DNA of 12,812 nt, from contig DGEB01000042.1 in NCBI GenBank assembly GCA_002385735.1, positions 23,543-36,354 of the forward strand. Direction: 5' to 3'. Both the position numbers and the translations under genes were made by a program. Positions 1 to 6,583 of the stretch are shown in pieces. This DNA is from Peptococcaceae bacterium UBA3937 (GTDB lineage: Bacteria; Bacillota; Peptococcia; DRI-13; DTU073). The notes under the pieces are model-generated. The model saw only the letters and a program-made list of their open reading frames with translations. It ran no database searches and had not been told where the DNA came from. The first letter of the stretch is position 1; each line of letters begins with the position of its first letter.

Positions 1-384
1 GGTGATACCAATTATGCGGTAATTGCTGGGCTGATGGCCATGCTTGGGCATGCTTATCCTCTTTTCTTTCGTTTCCGGGGCGGTAAAGCGGTAGCCACCG
101 GATTAGGTGTTACCCTTACCTTGGCACCCGATGTGACGCTGATCGCCCTGGCCGTATTTTTCCTGACGGTGGGGATTAGCCGTTACGTGTCCTTAGGCTC
201 GATTCTGGCGTCCATCAGCGTGCCGCTGATGATGCTGGTCTTGCATAAACCGTTGCCCATTTTCCTGTTTGGGCTCATCGGAGCGGCGGTGGTGCTTTAC
301 CGCCACAAGACCAATATTGTCCGGCTTTATCAGGGGACCGAAAGCAAAATCGGGCAGAAGCCCGACGACGGAGGGGTGAAATAA
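1..384 (+). CDS. plsY: Acyl-phosphate glycerol-3-phosphate acyltransferase PlsY, 3' part
   Basis: This is an integral membrane enzyme that moves an acyl group from acyl-phosphate to sn-glycerol-3-phosphate, giving lysophosphatidate, the first step of phospholipid synthesis in most Firmicutes. The frame is open from the first base of the window, so the 5' end lies outside; 127 codons are visible of a family that is usually about 190-200 residues. Visible signs are the conserved GHAYPLFFRFRGGKAVATGLGV stretch (GH, then the FRGGK-VATG phosphate-binding loop, roughly residues 16-38 of the visible part) and two or three later hydrophobic segments. The C-terminus is short and hydrophilic. gpsA, which makes the glycerol-3-phosphate substrate, follows after 67 bases, a very common gene pair that supports the call. 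Confidence 0.93.
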   Translation, partial: GDTNYAVIAGLMAMLGHAYPLFFRFRGGKAVATGLGVTLTLAPDVTLIALAVFFLTVGISRYVSLGSILASISVPLMMLVLHKPLPIFLFGLIGAAVVLYRHKTNIVRLYQGTESKIGQKPDDGGVK

Positions 385-394
385 CAGGCGGAGC

Positions 395-417
395 CCGGCC
401 GGGAAAGTGCCGGCCGG
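395..417 (+). repeat. GC-rich hairpin between plsY and gpsA
   Basis: The self-complementary octamer CCGGCCGG occurs twice (395-402 and 410-417) with the seven bases GAAAGTG between. The copies can form an 8-bp all-GC stem in the transcript. No run of T follows, so it is not a typical intrinsic terminator. It lies 35 bases before the gpsA start codon, just upstream of the ribosome binding site, and might tune mRNA stability or the plsY/gpsA ratio (inference). Confidence 0.6.
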
Positions 418-451
418 ACCCGGCGCAGTATCTGAAACGAGGGGGAGTTCG

Positions 452-1477
452 ATGAAAAAGGTCGCATTGTTGGGAGCAGGGAGTTGGGGGACCGCGCTGG
501 CTTTTTTGCTGGCGAAGAAAGGGTTCCCGGTGCACCTGTGGGGACGCAGCAGCGAAAAAATGGCTTTGATGAATAAGAGCAGGGAAAACCGGCCGTACCT
601 GCCGGGCGTGCTTCTTCCTCAGGAGGTTGTGGCGACGGCCGATCTGGAAGAAGCTTTAACCGGTAAAAAATACGTGGTTCTGGCCGTACCTTCCGACCAA
701 ATCCGGGCCCTGTGCCGTCAAATCAAAGAACTCGTCCGGGAAGACATGATTCTGGTTAATGTGGCCAAGGGCATTGAACAAGGCACTCTTCTGCGGATGA
801 GTGAAGTGATCGCCGAGGAACTGGAGGAAAAAGGGCCGGCAATTAGCGTCCTTTCCGGACCCAGCCATGCGGAAGAAGTGGGCCGGGAAATCCCCACGGC
901 GGTGGTGGTCGGCGCCAAAACTAGGCAAGTGGCCGAAGAAATCCAGGATCTTTTCATGACGCCGAAGTTTCGCGTCTACACGAACCCGGATTTAATCGGC
1001 ATCGAGTTCGGCGGGGCCTTAAAGAACGTGATTGCCTTGAGCACGGGCATCGCCGACGGCCTTGGTTATGGCGACAATACGAAAGCTGCCCTGATTACCC
1101 GCGGGGTGCGGGAAATCGCCCGGGTAGGGGTGGCGGCCGGCGCCAATCCCCTTACTTTTGCCGGTTTAACCGGCATCGGGGATTTGATTGTGACCTGTAC
1201 CAGCATGCACAGCCGCAACCGGCGGGCCGGGATTATGCTGGGCAAAGGCGAACACTTGCCGGAGGTGCTCAAAAAAGTGGGCATGGTGGTGGAAGGGGTT
1301 ACGGCCACTAAGACGGGCTGCGCTCTGAGCGACAAGTACCAGGTGTCCATGCCCATTTGCCGCGAAACCTACGAGGTATTGTTCAACAACAAAGACCCGC
1401 GGGAGGCGGTGGTTGATTTAATGATGCGCCAAAAAACCCATGAAGTGGAGGAAGTGGTAAGGGAAGCCGACTGGTAA
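452..1477 (+). CDS. gpsA: NAD(P)H-dependent glycerol-3-phosphate dehydrogenase
   Basis: This cytosolic enzyme reduces dihydroxyacetone phosphate to sn-glycerol-3-phosphate for phospholipid synthesis. The ATG at 452 is chosen because the dinucleotide-binding motif GAGSWGTALA then falls at residues 8-17, the length becomes 341 (normal for the family), and a purine-rich GAGGGGGAG site lies at 439-447. Upstream in-frame starts such as 407 would add a tail encoded by the GC-rich hairpin. Other visible marks are VAKG around Lys106, the catalytic region EFGGALKNV with Lys191, NTKAALITRG at 209-218, and SRNRRAG at 254-260, which binds substrate. It follows plsY without a visible promoter and is probably co-transcribed with it. 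Two terminators come after it. Confidence 0.96.
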   Translation: MKKVALLGAGSWGTALAFLLAKKGFPVHLWGRSSEKMALMNKSRENRPYLPGVLLPQEVVATADLEEALTGKKYVVLAVPSDQIRALCRQIKELVREDMILVNVAKGIEQGTLLRMSEVIAEELEEKGPAISVLSGPSHAEEVGREIPTAVVVGAKTRQVAEEIQDLFMTPKFRVYTNPDLIGIEFGGALKNVIALSTGIADGLGYGDNTKAALITRGVREIARVGVAAGANPLTFAGLTGIGDLIVTCTSMHSRNRRAGIMLGKGEHLPEVLKKVGMVVEGVTATKTGCALSDKYQVSMPICRETYEVLFNNKDPREAVVDLMMRQKTHEVEEVVREADW

Positions 1478-1543
1478 GGCAAAGGACCGGTGGTACCCGG
1501 CCAAGAGTTCTGAAAAAGAGATAGTGCAGAAATGGATAGAACA

Positions 1544-1574
1544 TGCGCAGCGAAGGTGCTGCGCAATATTTTTT
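1544..1574 (+). terminator. gpsA: Intrinsic terminator 1 after gpsA
   Basis: An 8-bp perfect stem TGCGCAGC (1544-1551) / GCTGCGCA (1558-1565) with a six-base loop is followed by ATATTTTTT. It lies about 65 bases past the gpsA stop codon and should end the plsY–gpsA transcript. Confidence 0.8.
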
Positions 1575-1577
1575 CCA

Positions 1578-1625
1578 GCCTAATTTATGGATGATTGATG
1601 TGAACATAAATTAGGCATTTTTTTT
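1578..1625 (+). terminator. gpsA: Intrinsic terminator 2 after gpsA
   Basis: A perfect 12-bp stem GCCTAATTTATG (1578-1589) / CATAAATTAGGC (1605-1616) has a 15-base loop and is followed by eight T (1618-1625). It begins four bases after the first terminator, so the two act in tandem. The stem is AT-rich and the loop unusually long for a terminator. Confidence 0.75.
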
Positions 1626-1652
1626 GAACTTAGTAATAAATAATTAAAGAGG

Positions 1653-1670
1653 ACAGTATATATGTACTGT
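1653..1670. repeat. Inverted repeat upstream of spoIVA
   Basis: ACAGTA (1653-1658) and TACTGT (1665-1670) flank TATATG; with one G-T pair and one G-C pair the symmetry extends to 1651-1672. It could be a protein-binding site or a weak hairpin. It has no T-run and matches no operator that I recognise with confidence. Confidence 0.4.
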
Positions 1671-1807
1671 TCATTAATTGGAAATTTGTACAGACTCTAA
1701 AGAGTTTTTCTTTAAGTCCCATCAATGTTGGTTAAGGGGGGATGACGGGATCGGAAAGTTTAAGCCTGCACCTTTTTAAATAGGAAGAATTTTAAGGAGG
1801 GGATAGT

Positions 1808-3280
1808 GTGGAAAATATTTTTCGTGACATTGCGGAAAGAACAGGGGGTGATGTATATCTAGGGGTAGTAGGACCTGTTCGGGTAGGCAAATCAACATTT
1901 ATCAAAAGGTTTATGGATTTATTGGTCATTCCCAATATTGTGAACAGTTATGACCGGGAAAGGGCGATTGACGAATTGCCGCAAAGCGGAGCCGGCAAAA
2001 CCATTATGACCACCGAGCCCAAATTTGTCCCCAACGAGGCGGTGGAAATCCAGATCAAAGAAGGACTGAAGGTGGCGGTAAGACTTGCGGATTGTGTCGG
2101 TTATACCATCCCCGGCGCAAAAGGATATGAAGACGAAAACGGGCCCCGGATGGTAAACACCCCCTGGTCGGAAGAAGCCATGCCTTTTCAGGAAGCGGCC
2201 GAGATGGGGACACGGAAGGTCATTACCGACCATTCGACCATTGGCATTGTGCTGACCACCGACGGCAGCATCACCGAGTTACCCCGGGAAAACTATGTGG
2301 AGGCGGAAGAGAGAATCGTCGAAGAGTTAAAAGCGCTGGGGAAACCCTTTGTGGTCATCCTCAATTCGGTGCAACCTCACGATGTTAACACGATTGAACT
2401 GGCGCAGGAGTTGGAAAACAACTACGAGGTTCCGGTGATTCCGGTGGATGTGGCCCAAATGTCCCAGGGGACGATTATGCAAATTCTGGAGGAAGCGTTG
2501 TTTGAGTTCCCGGTGAACGAAGTCAACATCAGTCTGCCCAAGTGGATCGAGGAACTCGCATCGGAGCATTGGTTAAGATCGAAATTCGAGAGTTCCGTGC
2601 AGGAGATTATCAGTCAGGTACGGAGGCTGCGGGATATTGATCAGGCGCTGGAAACCCTGTCCCATTTGGATTTTATCGGAGAAGTCGTGCTGGAGAGCAT
2701 GGATATGGGAACGGGAACCGCATCCATTGAGATGACCGCACGGGATGGTTTGTTCTACGAAGTATTAAATGAAGCCACCGGGCTCGAAATCACCGGCGAA
2801 CACGATATTTACCGGCTGATGAAAGAACTGACTTTTGCCAAAGTGGAATATGACAAAGTAGCCGCAGCCCTGGAACGGGTACGCGAGTGTGGCTATGGGG
2901 TCGTCAACCCCATTATGTCGGAAATGATCCTGGAAGAACCGGAATTAATCAAGCAAGGGGGCTTATTTGGGGTAAAACTAAAGGCCAGCGCCCCATCCTT
3001 ACATATTATCCGGACGGACATTACCACAGAAATCACGCCGCTCATGGGCACGGAAAGACAATGCGCTGATTTGGCTCAATACATCATGGATAAATTCCAG
3101 GAGAACCCGTCCCAGATCTGGAATTACGATATTTTCGGCAAATCCCTGCAGGAACTGGTCACCGACAATATCCAAAACAAACTGCAGACCATTCCGCAGA
3201 ATGTCCAGGATAAACTGAAGGAAACCTTGAGGCGCATCGTGAATGATGGCAGCGGTGGGATCATCTGCATCATCATTTAA
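1808..3280 (+). CDS. spoIVA: Stage IV sporulation protein A (spore coat morphogenetic ATPase)
   Basis: SpoIVA is a cytoskeleton-like ATPase made in the mother cell. It polymerises on the outer forespore membrane and forms the platform for coat and cortex assembly; in Bacillus it is anchored by the small peptide SpoVM. The 490 residues match the family length of about 492. The Walker A loop GPVRVGKST is at residues 22-30, a switch-like TTEPKFVP at 68-75, the Walker B-like DCVG at 95-98, and the TTDGS segment at 150-154. The C-terminus ends with the conserved GGIICII pattern. Translation starts at GTG 1808, five bases after AAGGAGGGG. The gene stands alone between terminators, as expected for a separately controlled sporulation gene. 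Its presence indicates an endospore former. Confidence 0.97.
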   Translation: MENIFRDIAERTGGDVYLGVVGPVRVGKSTFIKRFMDLLVIPNIVNSYDRERAIDELPQSGAGKTIMTTEPKFVPNEAVEIQIKEGLKVAVRLADCVGYTIPGAKGYEDENGPRMVNTPWSEEAMPFQEAAEMGTRKVITDHSTIGIVLTTDGSITELPRENYVEAEERIVEELKALGKPFVVILNSVQPHDVNTIELAQELENNYEVPVIPVDVAQMSQGTIMQILEEALFEFPVNEVNISLPKWIEELASEHWLRSKFESSVQEIISQVRRLRDIDQALETLSHLDFIGEVVLESMDMGTGTASIEMTARDGLFYEVLNEATGLEITGEHDIYRLMKELTFAKVEYDKVAAALERVRECGYGVVNPIMSEMILEEPELIKQGGLFGVKLKASAPSLHIIRTDITTEITPLMGTERQCADLAQYIMDKFQENPSQIWNYDIFGKSLQELVTDNIQNKLQTIPQNVQDKLKETLRRIVNDGSGGIICIII

Positions 3281-3308
3281 AAATCGGTCGCATTGACCGA
3301 TTTTTTTT
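3281..3308 (+). terminator. spoIVA: Intrinsic terminator after spoIVA
   Basis: The stem AATCGGTC (3282-3289) / GACCGATT (3295-3302) with loop GCATT and a run of eight T (3301-3308) begins immediately after the spoIVA stop codon. Confidence 0.9.
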
Positions 3309-3343
3309 ATGGGCGCGCTTTATCACAGAAGGAACGAAATTTA

Positions 3344-3372
3344 TTGCTGATTCAAATTTTAAATGATATAAT
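3344..3372 (+). promoter_or_regulatory. Sigma-A promoter of the ACT regulator–hom–thrB operon
   Basis: TTGCTG (3344-3349), a 17-base spacer and TATAAT (3367-3372), preceded by TG at 3364-3365 that makes an extended -10 element. Transcription would start near 3379, about 50 bases before the first start codon. This leaves a short leader with no room for a T-box. Confidence 0.75.
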
Positions 3373-3373
3373 G

Positions 3374-3400
3374 TCTACCGTACGTAGAAAGAAATCTACC
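3374..3400. promoter_or_regulatory. Candidate operator: direct and inverted TCTACC/GTAGA repeats at the transcription start
   Basis: TCTACC occurs at 3374-3379 and again at 3395-3400, exactly 21 bases apart (two helical turns). GTAGA (3384-3388) sits between, forming inverted repeats with both copies. The array begins two bases after the -10 hexamer, where a bound repressor would block RNA polymerase. The adjacent ThrR-type gene is an obvious candidate ligand (inference); small hairpins in the leader RNA are the alternative. Confidence 0.45.
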
Positions 3401-3428
3401 CAGGAAGGACACCCAGGAGGTTTTGCCG

Positions 3429-3890
3429 ATGCTGAAAGAGAAACACAAGCATTTTTACTTAGTAAGCAAAGAGATTATTCCTGAAGCGATCCTCAAAACG
3501 GCAATGGCGAAAGAAATTCTCCAGCGCGGCGAGGCTTTCACGGTCAATGAGGCCGTGGAAAAGATAGGCTTGAGCAGGAGCGCCTTTTACAAATACCGGG
3601 ACGGGGTGTTCCCGTTCTATGAAACCGGTAAAGAAAAAATCATCACCCTCTCTTTAATCCTGGAGCATAAACCGGGCGTGCTTTCCGATGTGCTTAACTC
3701 GGTAGCGGCCATGAAAGGGAATGTCTTAACGATTAATCAGGGCTTGCCTCTGCAAAACCTGGCCAATACTACTTTAAGCATTGAGACAAGAGAGTTGGAA
3801 GATGAACCGGCGGCACTGATTAGCAAACTGCGCTCCCTGCGCGGGGTGAAAAAGGTAGAAATAGTGGGACAAAGTAAGGAGGCGGAATAA
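3429..3890 (+). CDS. ACT-domain regulator of the ThrR/PheB family (UPF0735)
   Basis: In B. subtilis the homologue ThrR (formerly PheB) is reported as a DNA-binding repressor of the threonine genes; here the gene sits directly in front of hom and thrB, which fits the same role. The start is ATG 3429, eight bases after a perfect AGGAGG (3415-3420); a TTG at 3423 would be too close. The 153-residue protein has an N-terminal region ending in a helix-turn-helix-like segment (about 37-58, with VNEAVEKIGLSRSAFYKY) and a C-terminal ACT domain (about 71-147, with LEHKPGVLSDVLN), the fold that binds amino acids such as threonine. It ends three bases before hom. Which amino acid it senses cannot be read from sequence. 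Confidence 0.88.
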   Translation: MLKEKHKHFYLVSKEIIPEAILKTAMAKEILQRGEAFTVNEAVEKIGLSRSAFYKYRDGVFPFYETGKEKIITLSLILEHKPGVLSDVLNSVAAMKGNVLTINQGLPLQNLANTTLSIETRELEDEPAALISKLRSLRGVKKVEIVGQSKEAE

Positions 3891-3893
3891 TTC

Positions 3894-5183
3894 ATGGAAA
3901 AAATCGATGTTGCCATCCTTGGATTAGGTACGGTAGGACAAGGTGTGGTAAAGATTTTACAGAAAAACGAGGCCTTATGGCCCAAGAAATGCCAGGCGGC
4001 AATTAATATTAAAAAGGTTTTTGTGCGCAACCTGCAGAAAAAGCGAGAGGTTGATTTACCGGCGGGGGTGCTTACTGATAAGTGGCAGGAGATCATTGAC
4101 GACCCTGCAATCAAAGTGGTAATTGAACTGATGGGGGGCATCGAGCCGGCCCGGACCTATATTCTGCAAGCTTTAGAAAAAGGCAAAAACGTGGTTACGG
4201 CCAATAAAGATTTGCTAGCCGAGCACGGCGATGAATTATTTATGGCCTGTGAAAACAACGCCGTCGATTTATACTTCGAGGCCAGCGTGGGGGGCGGGAT
4301 CCCGATTATCAATCCTTTAAAGCAGAGTTTGCTGGCCAATAACATCGAGAAGGTCATGGGCATTATCAACGGAACGACCAACTACATTTTAACGAGGATG
4401 GCGCAGGCCGGGCTGAGCTTTGAAACAGCCTTGAAGGAGGCGCAGGAATTAGGTTATGCGGAAGCCGATCCGACGTCGGACGTGGAAGGCTTGGACGCGG
4501 CCCGCAAGATTGCCATTTTATCCTCCATTGCTTTTCACACCCGGGTTAAATTAGCAGATGTCTTTGTGGAGGGGATTACCGGGATTACGCCGGATGATAT
4601 CACTTATGCCCGGGAAATGGGCTATACCATCAAACTGCTGGGGATCGGCTCATCGGACGGACAGGATGTGGAAGTGCGGGTTCATCCGGCGCTGGTACCC
4701 GTGCAGCATCCTTTAGCCAGTGTCAACGATGCGTTTAATGCGATTTTTGTGAAAGGCGATGCGGTCGGCGACACGATGTTTTTCGGCCTGGGTGCGGGAC
4801 AACTTCCCACCGCCAGTTCCGTTGTCGGCGATTTGCTTGAGGTGATTAATAATATCCGGACGAAAAGCACCGGCCGCCGGGCTTGCACCTGTTACGAAGG
4901 AAGAACGATCACGCCCATGGGTGAAGTGATGACCAATTACTTCTTGCGTCTTCGCGTCATCGATCGTCCCGGCGTTTTGGCCAGCATTGCCGGGGTCTTC
5001 GGGAATCACGGGGTCAGCCTGGCTTCCGTAGTGCAGAAGGGCAGTTTCCAGGATGAGGCTGAGTTGGCGGTGATTACCCACCGGGTGAAAGAAAAAGATA
5101 TCCAGGATGCCTTGAAAGTAATCAAAGAAATGTCGATTACGAAAGCAATTGTCAGTCAAATCAGAGTGGAAGGTCTGGAGTGA
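3894..5183 (+). CDS. hom: Homoserine dehydrogenase
   Basis: Hom reduces aspartate semialdehyde to homoserine with NAD(P)H, the branch point to threonine and methionine. The 429-residue protein has the nucleotide-binding loop GLGTVGQG at residues 10-17, the family motif TANKDLLAEHG with Lys105, GGGIPII at 133-139, the catalytic-domain signature ADPTSDVEGLDAARK with Lys205 at its end, and a C-terminal ACT domain from about 351 (RVIDRPGVLASIAGVFG) that usually gives threonine feedback inhibition. It is the monofunctional type without an aspartokinase domain. AAGGAGG at 3876-3882 lies 11 bases before the ATG, inside the end of the preceding gene. Its stop codon overlaps the start of thrB, which implies translational coupling. 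Confidence 0.97.
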   Translation: MEKIDVAILGLGTVGQGVVKILQKNEALWPKKCQAAINIKKVFVRNLQKKREVDLPAGVLTDKWQEIIDDPAIKVVIELMGGIEPARTYILQALEKGKNVVTANKDLLAEHGDELFMACENNAVDLYFEASVGGGIPIINPLKQSLLANNIEKVMGIINGTTNYILTRMAQAGLSFETALKEAQELGYAEADPTSDVEGLDAARKIAILSSIAFHTRVKLADVFVEGITGITPDDITYAREMGYTIKLLGIGSSDGQDVEVRVHPALVPVQHPLASVNDAFNAIFVKGDAVGDTMFFGLGAGQLPTASSVVGDLLEVINNIRTKSTGRRACTCYEGRTITPMGEVMTNYFLRLRVIDRPGVLASIAGVFGNHGVSLASVVQKGSFQDEAELAVITHRVKEKDIQDALKVIKEMSITKAIVSQIRVEGLE

Positions 5184-6085
5184 TAAACGTGGCCGTGTTA
5201 AAAGTCAGCGTTCCGGCAACTTCCGCCAACCTGGGGGCAGGGTTTGACTGTGCCGGGATCGCTTTGAATTTAGCCAATGATTTGTATTTTAGCATCGGCA
5301 AGGCTGATGCATCCGGTTTTCCGGCGGATGCTACGCCCTTGTCGGGATATAGTTTGGCCCATCGGGGTTTCAAGCTGGTGCTGGAAAAGACCGGCCGGAA
5401 AATGCCCCCGGATTTACGCATCGCCATTTTAGCGAAAGTGCCCCGTTCCCGGGGCTTAGGAAGCAGCGCCACGCTCACCGTAGCCGGAATTGTGGCGGCC
5501 AATGCGCTTATAGAGGCGGATTTATCGGAAGAAGAAATCGTAACCCTGGCCTCCCAACTGGAAGGGCATCCGGACAACGCCGCACCTGCTTATCTGGGCG
5601 GTTTGGTGGTTTCGATTGCATCCGCAGAGGGCATCAAATACCGGCAGGTAAAACCCCAACCGGATTTACGAGCGATTGTGGCGGTACCAGATTTTGAACT
5701 GGCCACTTCCGCCGCCCGTAAGGTATTGCCATCGAAGGTTTCCCGGCAGGATGCGGTTTTTAACACGGGCCGCTTTGGTTTGTTTATGACCGCGATTTTA
5801 ACCGGCGATTACCGCCTGCTCGGGGAGGCGATGGAGGACCGCCTGCACCAGCCCTACCGGATGCCGCTGGTGCCCGGCTTACAGGAGGTAATGGGTGCGG
5901 CCAGGGCGCAAGGCGCCTTAGGCAGTTGCCTGAGCGGAGCGGGACCTTCGGTTTTGGCCTTTTGCCACCGCAACCAGGAAGCCATTGGCCGGGCCATGCA
6001 GGAAGCGTGGCGGAAAGCTGGAATCAAGGCGGAGATATATTCCCTGGGCATATCCTTACAGGGGACCACTTATAGCTTTCTATAG
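5180..6085 (+). CDS. thrB: Homoserine kinase
   Basis: ThrB is a GHMP-superfamily kinase that phosphorylates homoserine to O-phosphohomoserine, the substrate of threonine synthase. The 301 residues show the N-terminal PATSANLGAGFDCAG (12-26), the ATP phosphate-binding motif PRSRGLGSSAT (88-98), EGHPDNAAPA (128-137) and the C-terminal glycine-rich LSGAGPS (251-257). The chosen GTG at 5180 overlaps the hom stop by four bases and has GGAAGG at 5168-5173. GTG codons at 5189 and 5195 are also possible and would shorten the protein by 3-5 residues. No threonine synthase follows, and no convincing terminator is visible before the tRNA promoter. Confidence 0.95.
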   Translation: MINVAVLKVSVPATSANLGAGFDCAGIALNLANDLYFSIGKADASGFPADATPLSGYSLAHRGFKLVLEKTGRKMPPDLRIAILAKVPRSRGLGSSATLTVAGIVAANALIEADLSEEEIVTLASQLEGHPDNAAPAYLGGLVVSIASAEGIKYRQVKPQPDLRAIVAVPDFELATSAARKVLPSKVSRQDAVFNTGRFGLFMTAILTGDYRLLGEAMEDRLHQPYRMPLVPGLQEVMGAARAQGALGSCLSGAGPSVLAFCHRNQEAIGRAMQEAWRKAGIKAEIYSLGISLQGTTYSFL

Positions 6086-6211
6086 CCAGGCGGAAAAAGG
6101 ACAATCCTTTACAGAACAGCAACAGGGGCGATGAATACGCGCAAGATGCATGATAAAGGGTCAATTCGCTAATAAGCATACTGCTGGATAGAGATAGGAA
6201 AGGGATGACAC

Positions 6212-6241
6212 TTGACATTACGGCTTGTTCGATTATATAAT
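6212..6241 (+). promoter_or_regulatory. Sigma-A promoter of tRNA-Pro(GGG)
   Basis: Perfect hexamers TTGACA (6212-6217) and TATAAT (6236-6241) are separated by 18 bases. The start would be near 6248, about eight bases before the mature tRNA 5' end. The tRNA therefore does not depend on read-through from thrB. Confidence 0.85.
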
Positions 6242-6255
6242 ATGAATTGTGGCTT

Positions 6256-6333
6256 CGGGGCGTAGCTCAGTTTGGCTAGAGCGCCATCTTGGGGTGGTGG
6301 AGGCCGCTGGTTCAAGTCCAGTCGCTCCGACCA
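6256..6333 (+). tRNA. tRNA-Pro, anticodon GGG
   Basis: The cloverleaf is complete: acceptor CGGGGCG (6256-6262) with CGCTCCG (6323-6329, one G-T pair), D-stem GCTC/GAGC, anticodon stem CCATC/GGTGG around loop TTGGGGT, T-loop TTCAAGT, discriminator A and encoded CCA (6331-6333). The anticodon at 6291-6293 is GGG, reading CCC/CCU; the C1-G72 pair and G37 are typical of bacterial tRNA-Pro. It is a solitary tRNA with its own promoter. Eight T follow the CCA directly. Confidence 0.97.
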
Positions 6334-6373
6334 TTTTTTTTATTAAGACAATTTAGTGAGTACGGCACGTAGC

Positions 6374-6405
6374 AAAAAGATCGCTCTTGGGGAGCGGTCT
6401 TTTTT
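6374..6405 (+). terminator. Intrinsic terminator after tRNA-Pro(GGG)
   Basis: AAAAA, then stem GATCGCTC (6379-6386) / GAGCGGTC (6392-6399) with loop TTGGG, then six T (6400-6405). The flanking A and T tracts would allow function on both strands. Confidence 0.85.
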
Positions 6406-6432
6406 CACACATTTGTATTTAGGGGTATAAAC

Positions 6433-6472
6433 AAGGGGACATGCCTTGATCATTCAAGACGGCCCCTTTTTT
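6433..6472 (+). terminator. Second terminator-like hairpin before the patatin gene
   Basis: An outer stem AAGGGG (6433-6438) / CCCCTT (6463-6468) encloses an inner stem CTTGA (6445-6449) / TCAAG (6454-6458), and six T end the structure at 6472. It follows the first terminator by 27 bases. It is either a backup terminator or the end of a short unannotated RNA. Confidence 0.65.
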
Positions 6473-6495
6473 ATGTTTGACCGAAAAACTTAGGT

Positions 6496-6524
6496 TTTAT
6501 GCTTTAATGAAAATATGTTAAAAT
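6496..6524 (+). promoter_or_regulatory. Weak candidate promoter of the patatin-like gene
   Basis: TTTATG (6496-6501), 17 bases, TAAAAT (6519-6524) in an AT-rich stretch after the terminators. The -35 match is poor; a promoter is expected here mainly because the gene stands alone behind two terminators. Confidence 0.3.
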
Positions 6525-6583
6525 ATCGATGTTATCGCTATAATAACTGAGATAGTGACGAACGGATTGAGGTGTACTGAGCA

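Larger units (their letters stand above)
1478..1807. other. Non-coding gap between gpsA and spoIVA
   Basis: No convincing gene lies in these 330 bases. The first half holds two tandem terminator hairpins (1544-1574 and 1578-1625). The AT-rich remainder holds an inverted repeat ACAGTA/TACTGT (1653-1670), a small hairpin ACTC/GAGT followed by five T (1694-1709), and the spoIVA ribosome binding site (AAGGAGGGG, 1794-1802). Because spoIVA is read in the mother cell under sigma-E in Bacillus, I looked for a sigma-E promoter, but saw only weak resemblances and claim none. A 13-codon reading frame at 1742-1783 has its purine-rich site one base from the ATG, too close for normal initiation. Confidence 0.6.

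Noticed and set aside
407..451. Upstream start extending gpsA by 15 residues
   Set aside because: The extension is encoded by the GC-rich hairpin and is unlike the family; ATG 452 has its own ribosome binding site and gives the standard N-terminus.
1742..1783. 13-codon leader peptide before spoIVA
   Set aside because: The purine-rich site is only one base from the ATG, and the peptide has no run of regulatory codons.
3379..3428. T-box or threonine riboswitch before the hom operon
   Set aside because: The leader is only about 50 bases from the predicted transcription start, too short for a T-box, and no terminator/antiterminator pair is visible.
3293..3484. Plus-strand open frame of 63 codons overlapping the regulator gene
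   Set aside because: It starts inside the spoIVA terminator, crosses the operon promoter, lacks a ribosome binding site and overlaps the well-supported ACT gene in another frame.
6086..6211. Terminator after thrB (AAAGGA CAA TCCTTT at 6096-6110)
   Set aside because: The loop is three bases, the stem six, and no U-tract follows; it may be a weak hairpin only.
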